This document shows, one piece after another, positions 51,552 to 61,703 of a stretch of 64,000 bases of DNA (within the stretch, counting starts at the first letter, position 1; each line of letters begins with the position of its first letter). The notes under the pieces were generated by a model, which was given only the letters and a program-made list of their open reading frames with translations, was not told the DNA's origin and made no database searches. This DNA comes from Prevotella herbatica (GTDB lineage Bacteria; Bacteroidota; Bacteroidia; Bacteroidales; Bacteroidaceae): assembly GCF_017347605.1 (NCBI RefSeq), contig NZ_AP024484.1, forward strand, positions 434,001 through 498,000. Direction: 5' to 3'. The translations under genes were made by a program, and so were the position numbers.

Positions 51552-52535
51552 ATGAAAAAAATAATAATAATGTTTGCAGCTATCTTTATGGCTGCAAACA
51601 TCAATGCCGCAAACAAGTATGACAATCCCGACACGCTTTTCGTTGCACGTGACGGGACTGCTGAATTTCGTAACGTATCAGAAGCCATTGAAGTATGTCG
51701 TGCATTCATGGACTACCACAAGGTTATCTTCGTTAAGAAAGGCATTTACAAAGAAAAGTTAGTCATTCCTTCATGGCTCAACAACATAGAGATTTGCGGA
51801 GAAGACCGTGACAATACCATTATCACGTATGATGATCACGCAAATATAAAGATTCCTGAGACTGGCAAACCAATGGGAACATTTCGCACATATACGTTGA
51901 AGATTGAAGGAAACGATATCAAACTAAAGAATATTACAATTGAAAACAATTCAGCAAGACTTGGACAAGCTGTATCACTCCACACGGAAGGTGATCGACT
52001 GACATTTGTGAATTGCAACTTCCTAGGACACCAAGATACGATATTCACAGGCATAGCTGGCACTCGCCTTTACTTCGCTGATTGCTATATTGAGGGAACA
52101 ACAGACTTTATCTTTGGTCCTGCCATAGCTTGGTTTGAATACTGCACAATAAAGAGTAAGGCTGATAGTTATGTCACTGCTGCATCTACACCAGTTGATC
52201 AACCTTATGGTTATATATTCAATCACTGCAAACTGATAGCACAAGACGGTGTAAGCAAAGTTTATCTGGGTCGTCCTTGGCGTCCATACGCCTGCACAGT
52301 GTTTATGAACAGTGAACTGGGCAAACATATAAGACCAGAAGGATGGGAAAACTGGAAAAATCCTGAGAATGAAAAGACTGCCCGTTATTCAGAATACAAC
52401 AACAATGGTGCTGGAGCTAACAATTCAGGCAGAGTGAAATGGGCACACCAACTTTCAAAGAAGGAAGCAGCTAATATTACAGTAGAAAATGTATTCAAGC
52501 AATGCACAAACTGGATTCCTTCAATGAATAAATAA
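51552..52535 (+). CDS. Pectinesterase (CE8)
   Basis: 327 residues with signal peptide (MAANINA). Right-handed beta-helix enzyme with CE8 motifs: AVSLHTEGDRLTFVNCNFLG, HQDTIF, the catalytic Asp in GTTDFIFGPAIAWFEYC, and YLGRPWRP with the substrate-binding Arg. It removes methyl esters from pectin. It stands alone, 66 bp after rel, without pectate lyase or SusCD genes in the window. No promoter consensus was found, so read-through from rel is possible. Confidence 0.87.
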   Translation: MKKIIIMFAAIFMAANINAANKYDNPDTLFVARDGTAEFRNVSEAIEVCRAFMDYHKVIFVKKGIYKEKLVIPSWLNNIEICGEDRDNTIITYDDHANIKIPETGKPMGTFRTYTLKIEGNDIKLKNITIENNSARLGQAVSLHTEGDRLTFVNCNFLGHQDTIFTGIAGTRLYFADCYIEGTTDFIFGPAIAWFEYCTIKSKADSYVTAASTPVDQPYGYIFNHCKLIAQDGVSKVYLGRPWRPYACTVFMNSELGKHIRPEGWENWKNPENEKTARYSEYNNNGAGANNSGRVKWAHQLSKKEAANITVENVFKQCTNWIPSMNK

Positions 52536-52572
52536 TTCTCTTATCATACGCCAAAAACGCAAACAATACTGA

Positions 52573-52777
52573 TATATTGTATTATATATAATGTACGCAT
52601 ACATTATCGTTATGATCGCTTGATATACAGGAGAATATGAAAGCATATTTAGCAAAAGTCTCCCTAAAACTCTTTTAGGAGGACTTTTCGTCAAATAATT
52701 CACGATTACAAGCTATATATCAGTAATTTTATATATCTTTGTAAATATAATTAGTACTAACCTAAATAATTAATCAC
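52573..52777 (+). promoter_or_regulatory. Upstream region of TlpA-like copy 1 (duplicated at 61497-61703)
   Basis: Contains a hairpin (AAAAGTC..GGACTTTT, 52654-52688) that can end pectinesterase transcripts, then -7 TATCTTTG at 52734-52741 and the leader to ATG 52778. About 200 bp are nearly identical to the region upstream of copy 3. Only the promoter part is shared with copy 2 (-7 at 55144-55151). Confidence 0.6.
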
Positions 52778-54820
52778 ATGAAAAGAATTTTATTATTCCT
52801 ATTTGTCGTGTTTTCACTTTCAACAGTTGCAAAACAAAAGATTAAGAATCCTGAAGTAGAATATACTCCTGCATGGATTGAAATTCAAGCTATTGAACAA
52901 ACAACAAATGCAACGATACTGCATTGCACCTTACACTGTTTACCAAATTCTTGGGTTCGCATTGACGACAAAACGGTATTACAAGATGCACAATCAAATA
53001 AAAGTTTCAAATTATTACGCACTGATAGTGTAAAAACGAATGAACAGATATGGATGCCTCAGTCTGGTAGCAAATCTTGTGTTCTATATTTTGAACCATT
53101 AAGCAAGAATGTTAAACTATTCAATATGATAGAGCCTGGTTCACCGGCAAATCAGCAGACTTATGGTATTCAGCTGAAATCAGCAACTAAGAAGAAGTCA
53201 AATAGGACATTAATTGGCAATCAAGCTAAGACTGCAGATGATTATCTTAAATTGCCATCAAAGAACTCTGATTGGACATTTGATCCATCACGCTACAAGG
53301 ATTTAGATTTCTGTAAATCGCAGTCTGCAACGTTGAGAATACACATCGCCCATTTGCCAAACGAACTGAAAAAAGACTTCGGTGTTATGAGTGCAAAATT
53401 CCAGAATCAATTCAATACAAAAGAAAATGTAATACCAGGCGAACTTAATAAAGATAATTGTGTAGAATTTCAGATACCTCTTAATGCTCCTCAGTTTGTA
53501 TTCATTATGCCTAGTATGGGAAATGTATATGTACAAGGAGGAGATACACTTGACTTATACACTACGGCAGAACTTACCTCATATAGGGAGTTTCGCTATA
53601 AGTCTTTCTGTGGCAATAGTGAGTCGGCAATGATTAATACACTGATTCCTGTATTGATGAAAAAATTGATGAATAAGGAATATGATTTTCAATTTATCCA
53701 AAGCACTATCAAACAGGGGAATGAAAGTGTAGAAAAGGCGCTTAAAGATTTAGCTGATAAGACTATTGAACTGATTGAAAGTGATAAGATGCACCAAATA
53801 ATACGTAACACGCCACTCTCCATATATGGCAAGGACCTTCTTATGACATGTACCTTGTGCCAATATCTCACAACGATGGGAGATATGATGATGTACTATA
53901 ATGATCATAAATATATCACAAAAGCAGACGGTACTATGGAGTGGAAACTGGATAGCACATTTATTCCACTCAACTATGAATCTATTTATCGTCCACTCTT
54001 AAAATATAAGTCTTTGCTCTATGATAACCCATTGGTAATCAGTGAGAGTCAACAATTTATATTTCTAAACAGGACGTTGTATGGATCTCCCTTCTCTGAT
54101 ATACGTATGAGATTACACCCTGAGCTATATGGTCTTTCAAAGGAGATAAAGAAACCTTCAGAGGAGTTTAATATGGATGGTACTTTTGTGAATGACCTTT
54201 ATATATCTCAGACTGCAGCAAATAGATATCACTATTTGCTCAATGATTATAAATTGGGTAAATGCGATAGTACAAGCTTATTATCTGAAGAAAAGAAAAC
54301 CACTAATGATTTAATGAAGATGCACTATCCTAAAGTTGCCTATTCTGTGATGGATGGTTATAGAAATGTAGTTAAAACTACAGAAGGAAACAACACAAAA
54401 GACATAACAGAAACATGGACACCAGCACAAAAAGCTTTATGGGATAAACTAACATCTCAATATCATGGAAATTTAATGCTAATAGACTTCTGGGGAATGT
54501 CATGCGGACCATGTCGTCAAGGAATGTTGAATATGCGTAAAAATGTAGAGGAGATGAAAAATGAAAAGTTTAAGTTCCTTTATATCTGCAATGAGATTGC
54601 TTCTCCACGCAACAAAGCAGAGAAATGGATGTCTGAGTATAAGATCAATGGCGAACACATATATGTAACATCATCAGAATGGACACAGCTACAAGCTATG
54701 TTTAATTTCTCAGCCATACCACGCACTGCTCTTATTGGTAGGGATGGGAAAATAATACAGTATACATTTGATGTTTATTTAAATATCGATAATTTGAAAG
54801 AATTATTGAATAAGTTCTAA
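52778..54820 (+). CDS. TlpA-like thioredoxin-fold lipoprotein-size secreted protein, copy 1
   Basis: 680 residues with signal peptide (FSLSTVA). A long N-terminal region of unknown fold (about 20-540) is followed by a thioredoxin domain: LMLIDFWGMSCGPCRQGML (CGPC near 575), FLYICNEIAS and FSAIPRTALIGRDGKII with the cis-Pro. Large TlpA/AhpC-like proteins of this layout are common in Bacteroidota; they act as periplasmic thiol-disulfide reductases, with unknown targets. Paralogues lie at 55188-57269 and 61704-63755. Own promoter at 52734-52741; a conserved stem-loop follows at 54872-54944. Confidence 0.8.
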   Translation: MKRILLFLFVVFSLSTVAKQKIKNPEVEYTPAWIEIQAIEQTTNATILHCTLHCLPNSWVRIDDKTVLQDAQSNKSFKLLRTDSVKTNEQIWMPQSGSKSCVLYFEPLSKNVKLFNMIEPGSPANQQTYGIQLKSATKKKSNRTLIGNQAKTADDYLKLPSKNSDWTFDPSRYKDLDFCKSQSATLRIHIAHLPNELKKDFGVMSAKFQNQFNTKENVIPGELNKDNCVEFQIPLNAPQFVFIMPSMGNVYVQGGDTLDLYTTAELTSYREFRYKSFCGNSESAMINTLIPVLMKKLMNKEYDFQFIQSTIKQGNESVEKALKDLADKTIELIESDKMHQIIRNTPLSIYGKDLLMTCTLCQYLTTMGDMMMYYNDHKYITKADGTMEWKLDSTFIPLNYESIYRPLLKYKSLLYDNPLVISESQQFIFLNRTLYGSPFSDIRMRLHPELYGLSKEIKKPSEEFNMDGTFVNDLYISQTAANRYHYLLNDYKLGKCDSTSLLSEEKKTTNDLMKMHYPKVAYSVMDGYRNVVKTTEGNNTKDITETWTPAQKALWDKLTSQYHGNLMLIDFWGMSCGPCRQGMLNMRKNVEEMKNEKFKFLYICNEIASPRNKAEKWMSEYKINGEHIYVTSSEWTQLQAMFNFSAIPRTALIGRDGKIIQYTFDVYLNIDNLKELLNKF

Positions 54821-54871
54821 TTTACAAGTCATTAGATGCAAAAACAATCATAGCTTGAAGATGGTTGTTGA

Positions 54872-54944
54872 AATCAGCCTTTACTCTCTTTGAAACTTTA
54901 GATTCATAGAAACTGAACTTTCATAAAGAGTAGAGGCTATGATT
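54872..54944 (+). other. Conserved stem-loop after TlpA-like copy 1
   Basis: AATCAGCCTTTACTCT (54872-54887) pairs with 54927-54944 through a 39-nt loop. The same structure after copy 2 (57321-57403) has compensating changes (TACTCT/AGAGTA versus CACTCT/AGAGTG). It may be a terminator or RNA-stability element. The remaining sequence to 55187 carries only the copy 2 promoter at 55144-55151. Confidence 0.5.
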
Positions 54945-55187
54945 AGCCATTATTTTTTGACTAGCTCAATAATATAAATCAGCCTATATTATATTTTGGC
55001 AGAAATGCACAATATCTTCATGATCGTTTGATTTAAAAGCAAATGCAAAAGCACTATTTATCAAATTATCTCCAGAAAGATCCCTTTGTCGGTTTTTTCG
55101 ACAAATTATTTCATATCATAAGCTATATTTCAATGATTTCATCTATCTTTGCAAATATAATAAATACTAACCAAAATAATTAATCAC

Positions 55188-57269
55188 ATGAAAAGAATTT
55201 TATTATTCCTATTTGTCGTGTTTTCACTTTCAACAGTTGCAAAACAAAAGATTAAGAATCCTGAAGTAGAATATACTCCTGCATGGATTGAAATTCAAAC
55301 TATTGAACAGACAACAAATGCAACGATACTGCATTGCACCTTACACAATTTACCTAATAATTGGGTTCGCATTAACGACAAAATCGTATTGCAAGATGCA
55401 CAATCAAGCAAAAGTTTCAAACTATTACGCACTGATAGTGTAAAAACGAATGAACAGATATGGATGCCTCAGTCTGGTAGCAAATCTTGTGTTCTATATT
55501 TTGAACCATTAAGCAAGAATGTTAAACTATTCAATATGATAGAACCTGGTACACCGCCATATGAGCAGACTTATGGCATTCAGCTGAAATCAACAACTAA
55601 GAAGTAGTCAAATAAGACATTAATTGGCAATCAAGCTAAGACTGCAGATGATTATCTTAAATTGCCATCAAAGAACTCTGATTGGACATTTGATCCATCA
55701 CGCTACAAGGATTTAGATTTCTGTAAATCGCAGTCTGCAACGTTGAGAATACACATCGCCCATTTGCCAAACGAACTGAAAAAAGACTTCGGTGTTATGA
55801 GTGCAAAATTCGAGAATCAATTCAATAGAAAAGAAAATATAATACCAGGCGAACTTAATAAAGATAATTGTGTAGAATTTCAGATACCTCTTAATGCTCC
55901 TCAGTTTGTATCCATTATGCCTATTATGGAAAATGTATATGTGCAAGGAGGAGATACACTTGACTTATACACTACAGCAGAACGTAACTCGAATCGACAG
56001 GTGCGCTATAAGTCTTTCGGTGGCAATAGTGAGTCAGCAATGATCAATTCATTGATTCCAGTATTGATGAAAAAATTGATGAATAAGGAATATGATTATC
56101 AATTTATCGAAGGCGCTCTCAAACAAGGCAATGAAGGTGTAAAAAATGCGCTTAAAGAATTATCTGATAAGACTATTGAACTGATTGAAAGTGATAAGAT
56201 GCACCAAATAATACGTGACACACCACTTTCTATATATGGCAAGGACCTTCTTATGACATGCACCTTGTGCCAATATCTCACAACGATGGAAGATATGATG
56301 AGGTACTATGATGGAAATAGATACATCGTGAAGACAAAAGCAGACGGTTCAACGGAGGGGAAACAGGATAGCACATTTATTCCACTCGACTATGAATCTA
56401 TTTATCGTCCACTCTTAAAATATAAGTCTTTGCTCTATGATAACCCATTGGTAATCAGCGAGAGTCAACAATGGATATTTCTAAACAAAACATTGTATGG
56501 ACCTCTCTTCATTAATATAGGTATGAGATTCCACCCTGAGCAATATGGTCTTTCAAAGGAGATAAAGAAACCTTCTGAGGAGTTTAATATGGAAGGTACT
56601 TTTATGAATGACCTCTTTATATCGCAGCTTGCAGCAAGTAGATATAACGATTTGATCAATAATTATCAATTGGAGAAATGCGATACTACACGCTTATTAG
56701 CTGAAGAAATGAATAGTGTACGCTTATCAACTGAAGAAATGAATACTACTAATGGTTTAATAGAGATGCACTATCCTAAAGTTGCCTATTCTGTGATGGA
56801 TGGTTATAGAAATATGGTTAAAACTACTGAAGGAAACAACACAACCAAAGACATAACAGAAACATGGACACCAGCACAAAAAGCTTTATGGGATAAACAA
56901 ACATCTCAATATCATGGAAATTTAATGCTAATAGACTTCTGGGCACTATATTGTGGACAATGTCGTCTGGGTATGTTGAATATGCGTAAAAATGTAGAGG
57001 AGCTGAAAAATGAAAAGTTTAAGTTCCTTTATATCTGCGACGAGGGTGATACTCCACGCGACAAAGCAGAGAAATGGATGTCTGAGTCTAAGATCAATGG
57101 TGAACACATATATGTTACACCATCAGAATGGGAACTGCTACGAGCAATGTTCAACTTCACAGGCATACCACGCGCTGCTATTATTGGTAGGGATGGGAAA
57201 ATAATTCAGTATACATTTGATGCTTATTTTAATGCCGATAAGTTAAAAAATCTATTGAATAAGTTCTAA
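55188..57269 (+). pseudogene. TlpA-like thioredoxin protein, copy 2, with in-frame nonsense codon
   Basis: Homologous to copies 1 and 3 along its whole length, but codon 140 is TAG (55605-55607) where the relatives read TCA-preceding AAG or CAG. The frame continues intact to 57269, and an internal ATG at 55662 could give a 535-residue product without signal peptide. The thioredoxin motif is CGQC rather than CGPC (LIDFWALYCGQCRLGML). A short insert (EEMNSVRLSTEEMN) duplicates a neighbouring segment. One substitution separates it from a full gene, so inactivation is recent, or the base is an error. Confidence 0.75.
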
Positions 57270-57320
57270 TTTACAAGTCATTAGATATTAAATCAACCAT
57301 CTCTTGAAGATGATTTAAGA

Positions 57321-57403
57321 AATCAGCCTTCACTCTCTCTGAAACGTTAGCTCCTACAGAATAGTATGGAACAGAACATTCATAAAGAGTGAAGGCTTTG
57401 ATT
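57321..57403 (+). other. Conserved stem-loop after TlpA-like copy 2
   Basis: AATCAGCCTTCACTCT (57321-57336) pairs with 57386-57403 around a 49-nt loop, the counterpart of 54872-54944 with covarying positions. Positions 57404-57629 show no other recognised feature. Confidence 0.5.
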
Positions 57404-57629
57404 TGCCATTACTTTTCATTTAAAGTAAGATGTGATTGACTATGATTTATTTCTATTTTGCTGAAATAGAATTTCTGAAGCACAAATATGCGATGATTCT
57501 AATTCCGCTAAAACATAATATAGAATCGTCCTTCAGGGTATAAATAGAAAAAAGGTGAATATATTTATGATTACTCTCAACCATAAAAAGTAACTTTTTG
57601 GGGTTGATGAGTATCAATAAATTTCATTA

Positions 57630-57980
57630 TTATTGCAATCCGTCAAGTTGCTGTTTTAGTTCCTTAAGCTGACTTTTTACAGACAATAGCGTATCGAGCA
57701 CATCAGTCGTCTTGTCTACTCCATCTCTATTGGCACTCAACATCTTACGTGCAGCAGCAAGTTTAAAGCCACGCACTTTCACAAGATTATAGATAACCTT
57801 AAGCTGCTCTATATCCTTCTCGGTATATTGACGAATCTTTGTACCAGTCTGAGTCTTAGGACGTAACTGTGGAAACTCACTTTCCCAATATCGCAAAGTA
57901 CTCTCATTGATATCAAACATTTCTGCTACCTCTTTGATTGAGTAATACAACTTAATGTTTTTATTTGGATTCAAAGCCAT
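57630..57980 (-). CDS. MerR family transcriptional regulator
   Basis: 116 residues. The N-terminal winged helix-turn-helix has LYYSIKEVAEMFDINESTLRYWE, FPQLRPKTQTGTKIRQYTE and DIEQLKVIYNLVKVRGF. A C-terminal coiled coil (LLSVKSQLKELKQQLDGL) would make the dimer; there is no effector domain or conserved Cys pair. Such short MerR proteins next to alaS are common in Bacteroidota. The diverging promoter -7 is TAACTTTG at 58021-58028. Confidence 0.85.
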   Translation of the reverse strand: MALNPNKNIKLYYSIKEVAEMFDINESTLRYWESEFPQLRPKTQTGTKIRQYTEKDIEQLKVIYNLVKVRGFKLAAARKMLSANRDGVDKTTDVLDTLLSVKSQLKELKQQLDGLQ

Positions 57981-58020
57981 ATTTGCATACTTTTTTATTA
58001 AACAATGATTAATTTATTTG

Positions 58021-58079
58021 CAAAGTTAGCAAATTTATGCCAACTCCTCTCAACATCTCTAAACTTTTTTGTACCTTTG
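58021..58079. promoter_or_regulatory. Divergent merR and alaS promoters
   Basis: Minus-strand TAACTTTG (58021-58028) for merR and plus-strand TACCTTTG (58072-58079) for alaS lie 43 bp apart, so MerR could control both, though no obvious palindrome between them was noted. Confidence 0.55.
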
Positions 58080-58123
58080 CGGATGATTTTTTATAAAGAA
58101 TTAATTAAAATAACATATTTAAG

Positions 58124-60787
58124 ATGATGACAGCAAACGAAGTCCGTGAGTCATATAAGAAATTCTTTGAGGCTAAGGGACATAAAATCGTAGCATCAGC
58201 CCCTATGGTCATTAAGGATGACCCAACACTGATGTTCACCAATGCCGGCATGAACCAGTGGAAAGACATTATTCTCGGAACAAAAGATCCAGGAATGGAT
58301 GTACGTCGTGTTGATTCTCAGAAATGCCTGCGTGTAAGCGGAAAACATAATGACCTAGAAGAAGTCGGCCATGACACATACCATCACACTATGTTTGAGA
58401 TGCTTGGCAACTGGAGTTTCGGAGATTACTTCAAAGAAGGTGCCATTGACTATGCATGGGAATATCTCGTTGACGTTCTACATCTTAATCCTGAAGACCT
58501 TTATGTAACAGTTTTTGAAGGTTCAAAAGAAGAAGGACTTAGTCGTGACGACGAAGCTGCAAGCTATTGGGCAAAGCATGTTCCTGCTGATCATATCATC
58601 AACGGAAACAAACACGATAACTTCTGGGAAATGGGTGATACAGGTCCTTGTGGTCCTTGCTCGGAGATTCACGTGGATTCACGTACTCCAGAAGAGAAAG
58701 CAAAGATATCTGGTCGTGACCTTGTTAACCATGACGATCCACAAGTTATTGAAATTTGGAACATCGTGTTCATGCAATATAACAGAAAGTCAGACGGAAG
58801 TCTTGAGTCATTGCCAATGCATGTTATCGATACCGGTATGGGATTTGAACGCCTTGTACGTATGCTTCAGGGCAAGCACAGTAACTATGATACTGATATA
58901 TTCCAGCCTATCATCAAAGAAATACAAAATCTTAGCGGAAAGAAATACGGATTTACCACACCTACTGGTGAGAATGGAGAAGGAAAAGACGAGCAAGAGA
59001 AGATTGATATCGCAATGCGTGTCGTTGCAGACCACCTTCGTGCTGTTGCTTTCTCTATTGCTGATGGTCAGTTGCCTAGCAACGCCAAAGCTGGTTACGT
59101 AATACGTCGAATATTGCGCCGTGCAGTACGCTACTCATATACATTCCTAGACCAGAAGAGTGCATTCCTTTACAAACTCCTTGCCGTATTGGTACAGGAA
59201 ATGGGACATGCCTTCCCAGAGATTGCTGCTCAACAGGAACTTATCACACGCGTTATTAAGGAAGAAGAAGATTCATTCCTTAGAACTCTTGAGAAGGGTA
59301 TCAACCTTCTTAACGGTGATATGGACGAACTTAAAGCACATGGACAGAAAGAACTTGATGGTACAAGTGCTTTCCGCCTATTCGATACTTATGGTTTCCC
59401 TCTTGACCTAACTGAACTTATCTGCCGTGAAAACGGATATACAGTTGACGAGAAAGGCTTCAACGAGGAAATGGCAAAGCAGAAAGCACGTGCACGCAAT
59501 GCAGCAGTTGTTGAAAGCGGTGACTGGGAAATCATCAAGGATGGTGAACAGAATTTCGTTGGATATGACTACACAGAATATGAATGTAGCATATTGCGCT
59601 ACCGCAAAGTAACTCAAAAGAAGAATACATTCTATGAACTTGTACTTGACAATACTCCTTTCTATGGTGAAATGGGTGGTCAAGTTGGTGATCAGGGTTC
59701 TTTGGTCAGTGAGAACGAAACTATCGAAATCATTGATACTAAACGCGAGAACAATCAGAGCATTCATATCGTTAAGCAACTGCCTAAGGATATCAACGCA
59801 GACTTCATGGCTTGTGTAGACATTGACAAGCGTGACGGAAGCGCTGCTAACCACACAGCAACTCACTTGCTTGACTATGCTTTGAAGCAGGTTCTTGGAG
59901 ACCACATAGAACAGAAGGGTTCTTATGTTGATGCAACAACATTGCGTTTTGACTTCTCTCATTTCCAGAAAGTCACAGACGAGGAATTGCGTAAGGTAGA
60001 AATGCTAGTAAACAGCATGATACGTCAGGACTTGCCTCTTGACGAGCATCGTGAAACTCCAATAGAGGAAGCTAAAGAACTTGGTGCAATAGCATTGTTC
60101 GGCGAGAAATACGGAGACAAAGTACGTGTAGTACGTTTTGGTCCTAGCTGCGAATTCTGTGGTGGTATCCACGCACAGAGTACAGGTCGTATTGGTTTCT
60201 TCAAGATTATAAGCGAAAGCAGTGTAGCAGCAGGCATACGCCGTATTGAGGCTCTTACAGGCAAGGCCTGCGAAGATTCAATATATGCTATCCAAGATAC
60301 GATTACATCTCTCAAGTCTATGCTTAACAACTCAAAAGACCTCACAGCAACGCTGAAGAAGTTTATTGACGAGCATGATGAGATGAGAAAGGAAATAGAG
60401 AAGTTCCAAGCTCAGGCTGTTGAACGCATAAAGGGTGAACTAATCAACAAAGCAAAAGAGGTTAATGGTGTAAAGGTTATCAATGCCGTTTTACCACTGG
60501 AGCCTTCTGCAGCAAAAGATCTTGTGTTCAAACTTCGTGAAGCAATTCCTGAGAATCTTGTTGCCGTTATCGGTAGCACATCAAATGATAAGCCATTGCT
60601 TACCGTTATGTTTAGTGATGATATGGTTAACGACCATGCACTCAACGCCGGTAAGATTATCCGCGAAGCAGCAAAGCTGATTCAAGGTGGTGGTGGTGGT
60701 CAGCCTCACTATGCTCAGGCTGGCGGAAAGAACCTTGACGGCATTAATGCTGCCGTAGACAAGGTTATTGAATTAGCAAATCTGTAG
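58124..60787 (+). CDS. alaS: Alanine--tRNA ligase AlaS
   Basis: 887 residues, normal length. Class II catalytic core at the N-terminus ([52 protein letters not shown]). The editing domain has HTATHLL (HxxxH) and the zinc site CEFCGGIH near 680. The C-terminal coiled coil and glycine-rich [14 protein letters not shown] complete the C-Ala domain. It charges tRNA-Ala and clears mischarged Ser/Gly. ATG at 58124 or 58127. Confidence 0.95.
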   Translation: MMTANEVRESYKKFFEAKGHKIVASAPMVIKDDPTLMFTNAGMNQWKDIILGTKDPGMDVRRVDSQKCLRVSGKHNDLEEVGHDTYHHTMFEMLGNWSFGDYFKEGAIDYAWEYLVDVLHLNPEDLYVTVFEGSKEEGLSRDDEAASYWAKHVPADHIINGNKHDNFWEMGDTGPCGPCSEIHVDSRTPEEKAKISGRDLVNHDDPQVIEIWNIVFMQYNRKSDGSLESLPMHVIDTGMGFERLVRMLQGKHSNYDTDIFQPIIKEIQNLSGKKYGFTTPTGENGEGKDEQEKIDIAMRVVADHLRAVAFSIADGQLPSNAKAGYVIRRILRRAVRYSYTFLDQKSAFLYKLLAVLVQEMGHAFPEIAAQQELITRVIKEEEDSFLRTLEKGINLLNGDMDELKAHGQKELDGTSAFRLFDTYGFPLDLTELICRENGYTVDEKGFNEEMAKQKARARNAAVVESGDWEIIKDGEQNFVGYDYTEYECSILRYRKVTQKKNTFYELVLDNTPFYGEMGGQVGDQGSLVSENETIEIIDTKRENNQSIHIVKQLPKDINADFMACVDIDKRDGSAANHTATHLLDYALKQVLGDHIEQKGSYVDATTLRFDFSHFQKVTDEELRKVEMLVNSMIRQDLPLDEHRETPIEEAKELGAIALFGEKYGDKVRVVRFGPSCEFCGGIHAQSTGRIGFFKIISESSVAAGIRRIEALTGKACEDSIYAIQDTITSLKSMLNNSKDLTATLKKFIDEHDEMRKEIEKFQAQAVERIKGELINKAKEVNGVKVINAVLPLEPSAAKDLVFKLREAIPENLVAVIGSTSNDKPLLTVMFSDDMVNDHALNAGKIIREAAKLIQGGGGGQPHYAQAGGKNLDGINAAVDKVIELANL

Positions 60788-60818
60788 ATCAGATTTATAT
60801 AAATCTCACAAAATCAAC

Positions 60819-60852
60819 AAAACCCCACGTCGCGAGATGTGGGGTTTTTATT
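60819..60852 (+). terminator. alaS terminator
   Basis: AACCCCACGTC-GCGA-GATGTGGGGTT hairpin followed by TTTTATTTAT, 32 bp after the alaS stop codon. Two diverged direct copies of a ~35-bp segment (TTTATCTATGGTTACATG / TTTATCTATAGCTACATG, near 60848 and 60917) follow, with nothing else up to 61014. Confidence 0.85.
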
Positions 60853-61014
60853 TATCTATGGTTACATGTAAACTTATCAAGATAAGGCAATCAGATAATC
60901 TTAGCTTGTTTTTGTTTATCTATAGCTACATGCAAACTATCTATATTGAATATTTCAATATTAAAATTCATGTTAGCTAAAATGGCATTATTGAGAATGT
61001 CTTTAGCGTTTCCC

Positions 61015-61442
61015 TACATAGGGTTTTCGAAAAAATAAGCGTCTAAGTGACTAGACACTGATTATCAGTATAGTATGGTACAAATCTGCATTCATCAAAT
61101 GTCGCAGCAATGTCACTTGTCTTAATACTAAATTCATAGATTACTGATATATATATAAATACTGCATTATCTATGAAAAAATCATTTCTTAGTAAAGCCT
61201 TTTCTGTTTCTAGAAACATGATTTGCGTTTCTATATAGAAACGTTTCCATTTCTACGATCAAACGTTTGCGTTTCTACGACATAAAGTTTGCGTTTCATC
61301 GATCAAACGTTTCCGTTTCTACGTAGAAAAGTCCTTGATATTTGACATATCTACGTCAGTAAGTTTTTAAAAAAGAGTATCTAATACGTTGATTATCAAG
61401 CACTAGATATTTCAACGCTTATTAATTTGCAAAACCTATGTA
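61015..61442. mobile_element. MITE-like deletion derivative of the VapE element
   Basis: 428 bp with the same two ends as 12376-14781: left TACATAGGGTTTTC followed by AAGCGTCTAAG and ATTATCA blocks, right AAAACCTATGTA preceded by CGCTTATTAATTTG. Between them are ~30 bp resembling the last codons of the VapE gene (61085-61125) and the complete six-unit array. The gene body is missing. It is inserted between alaS and TlpA-like copy 3. Confidence 0.75.
61201..61330. repeat. Iteron-like array in the MITE-like copy
   Basis: Units start at 61201, 61222, 61244, 61266, 61288 and 61310: one 21-bp step, then exact 22-bp steps, the same architecture as 14562-14676. The last three units match the VapE copy almost base for base. 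Confidence 0.75.
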
Positions 61443-61496
61443 GAGTTTTAAATATTAACTAAGTATGCGCCTAATACATATAGGAACAATTAAGTA

Positions 61497-61703
61497 ATTG
61501 TATTTATATATATAATGTACGCATACATTATCGTTATGATCGCTTGATATACAGAAGAATATGAAAGCATATTTAGCAAAAAGTCGCCCTAATAACTCTT
61601 TTTGGAGGACTTTTCGTCAAATAATTCACGATTAAAAGCTATATATCAATAATTTTATATATCTTTGTAAACATAATTAGTACTAACCTAAATAATTAAT
61701 CAC
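61497..61703 (+). promoter_or_regulatory. Upstream region of TlpA-like copy 3
   Basis: Near copy of 52573-52777: hairpin around 61575-61612, -7 TATCTTTG at 61660-61667, ATG at 61704. It was evidently duplicated together with the gene. Confidence 0.6.
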
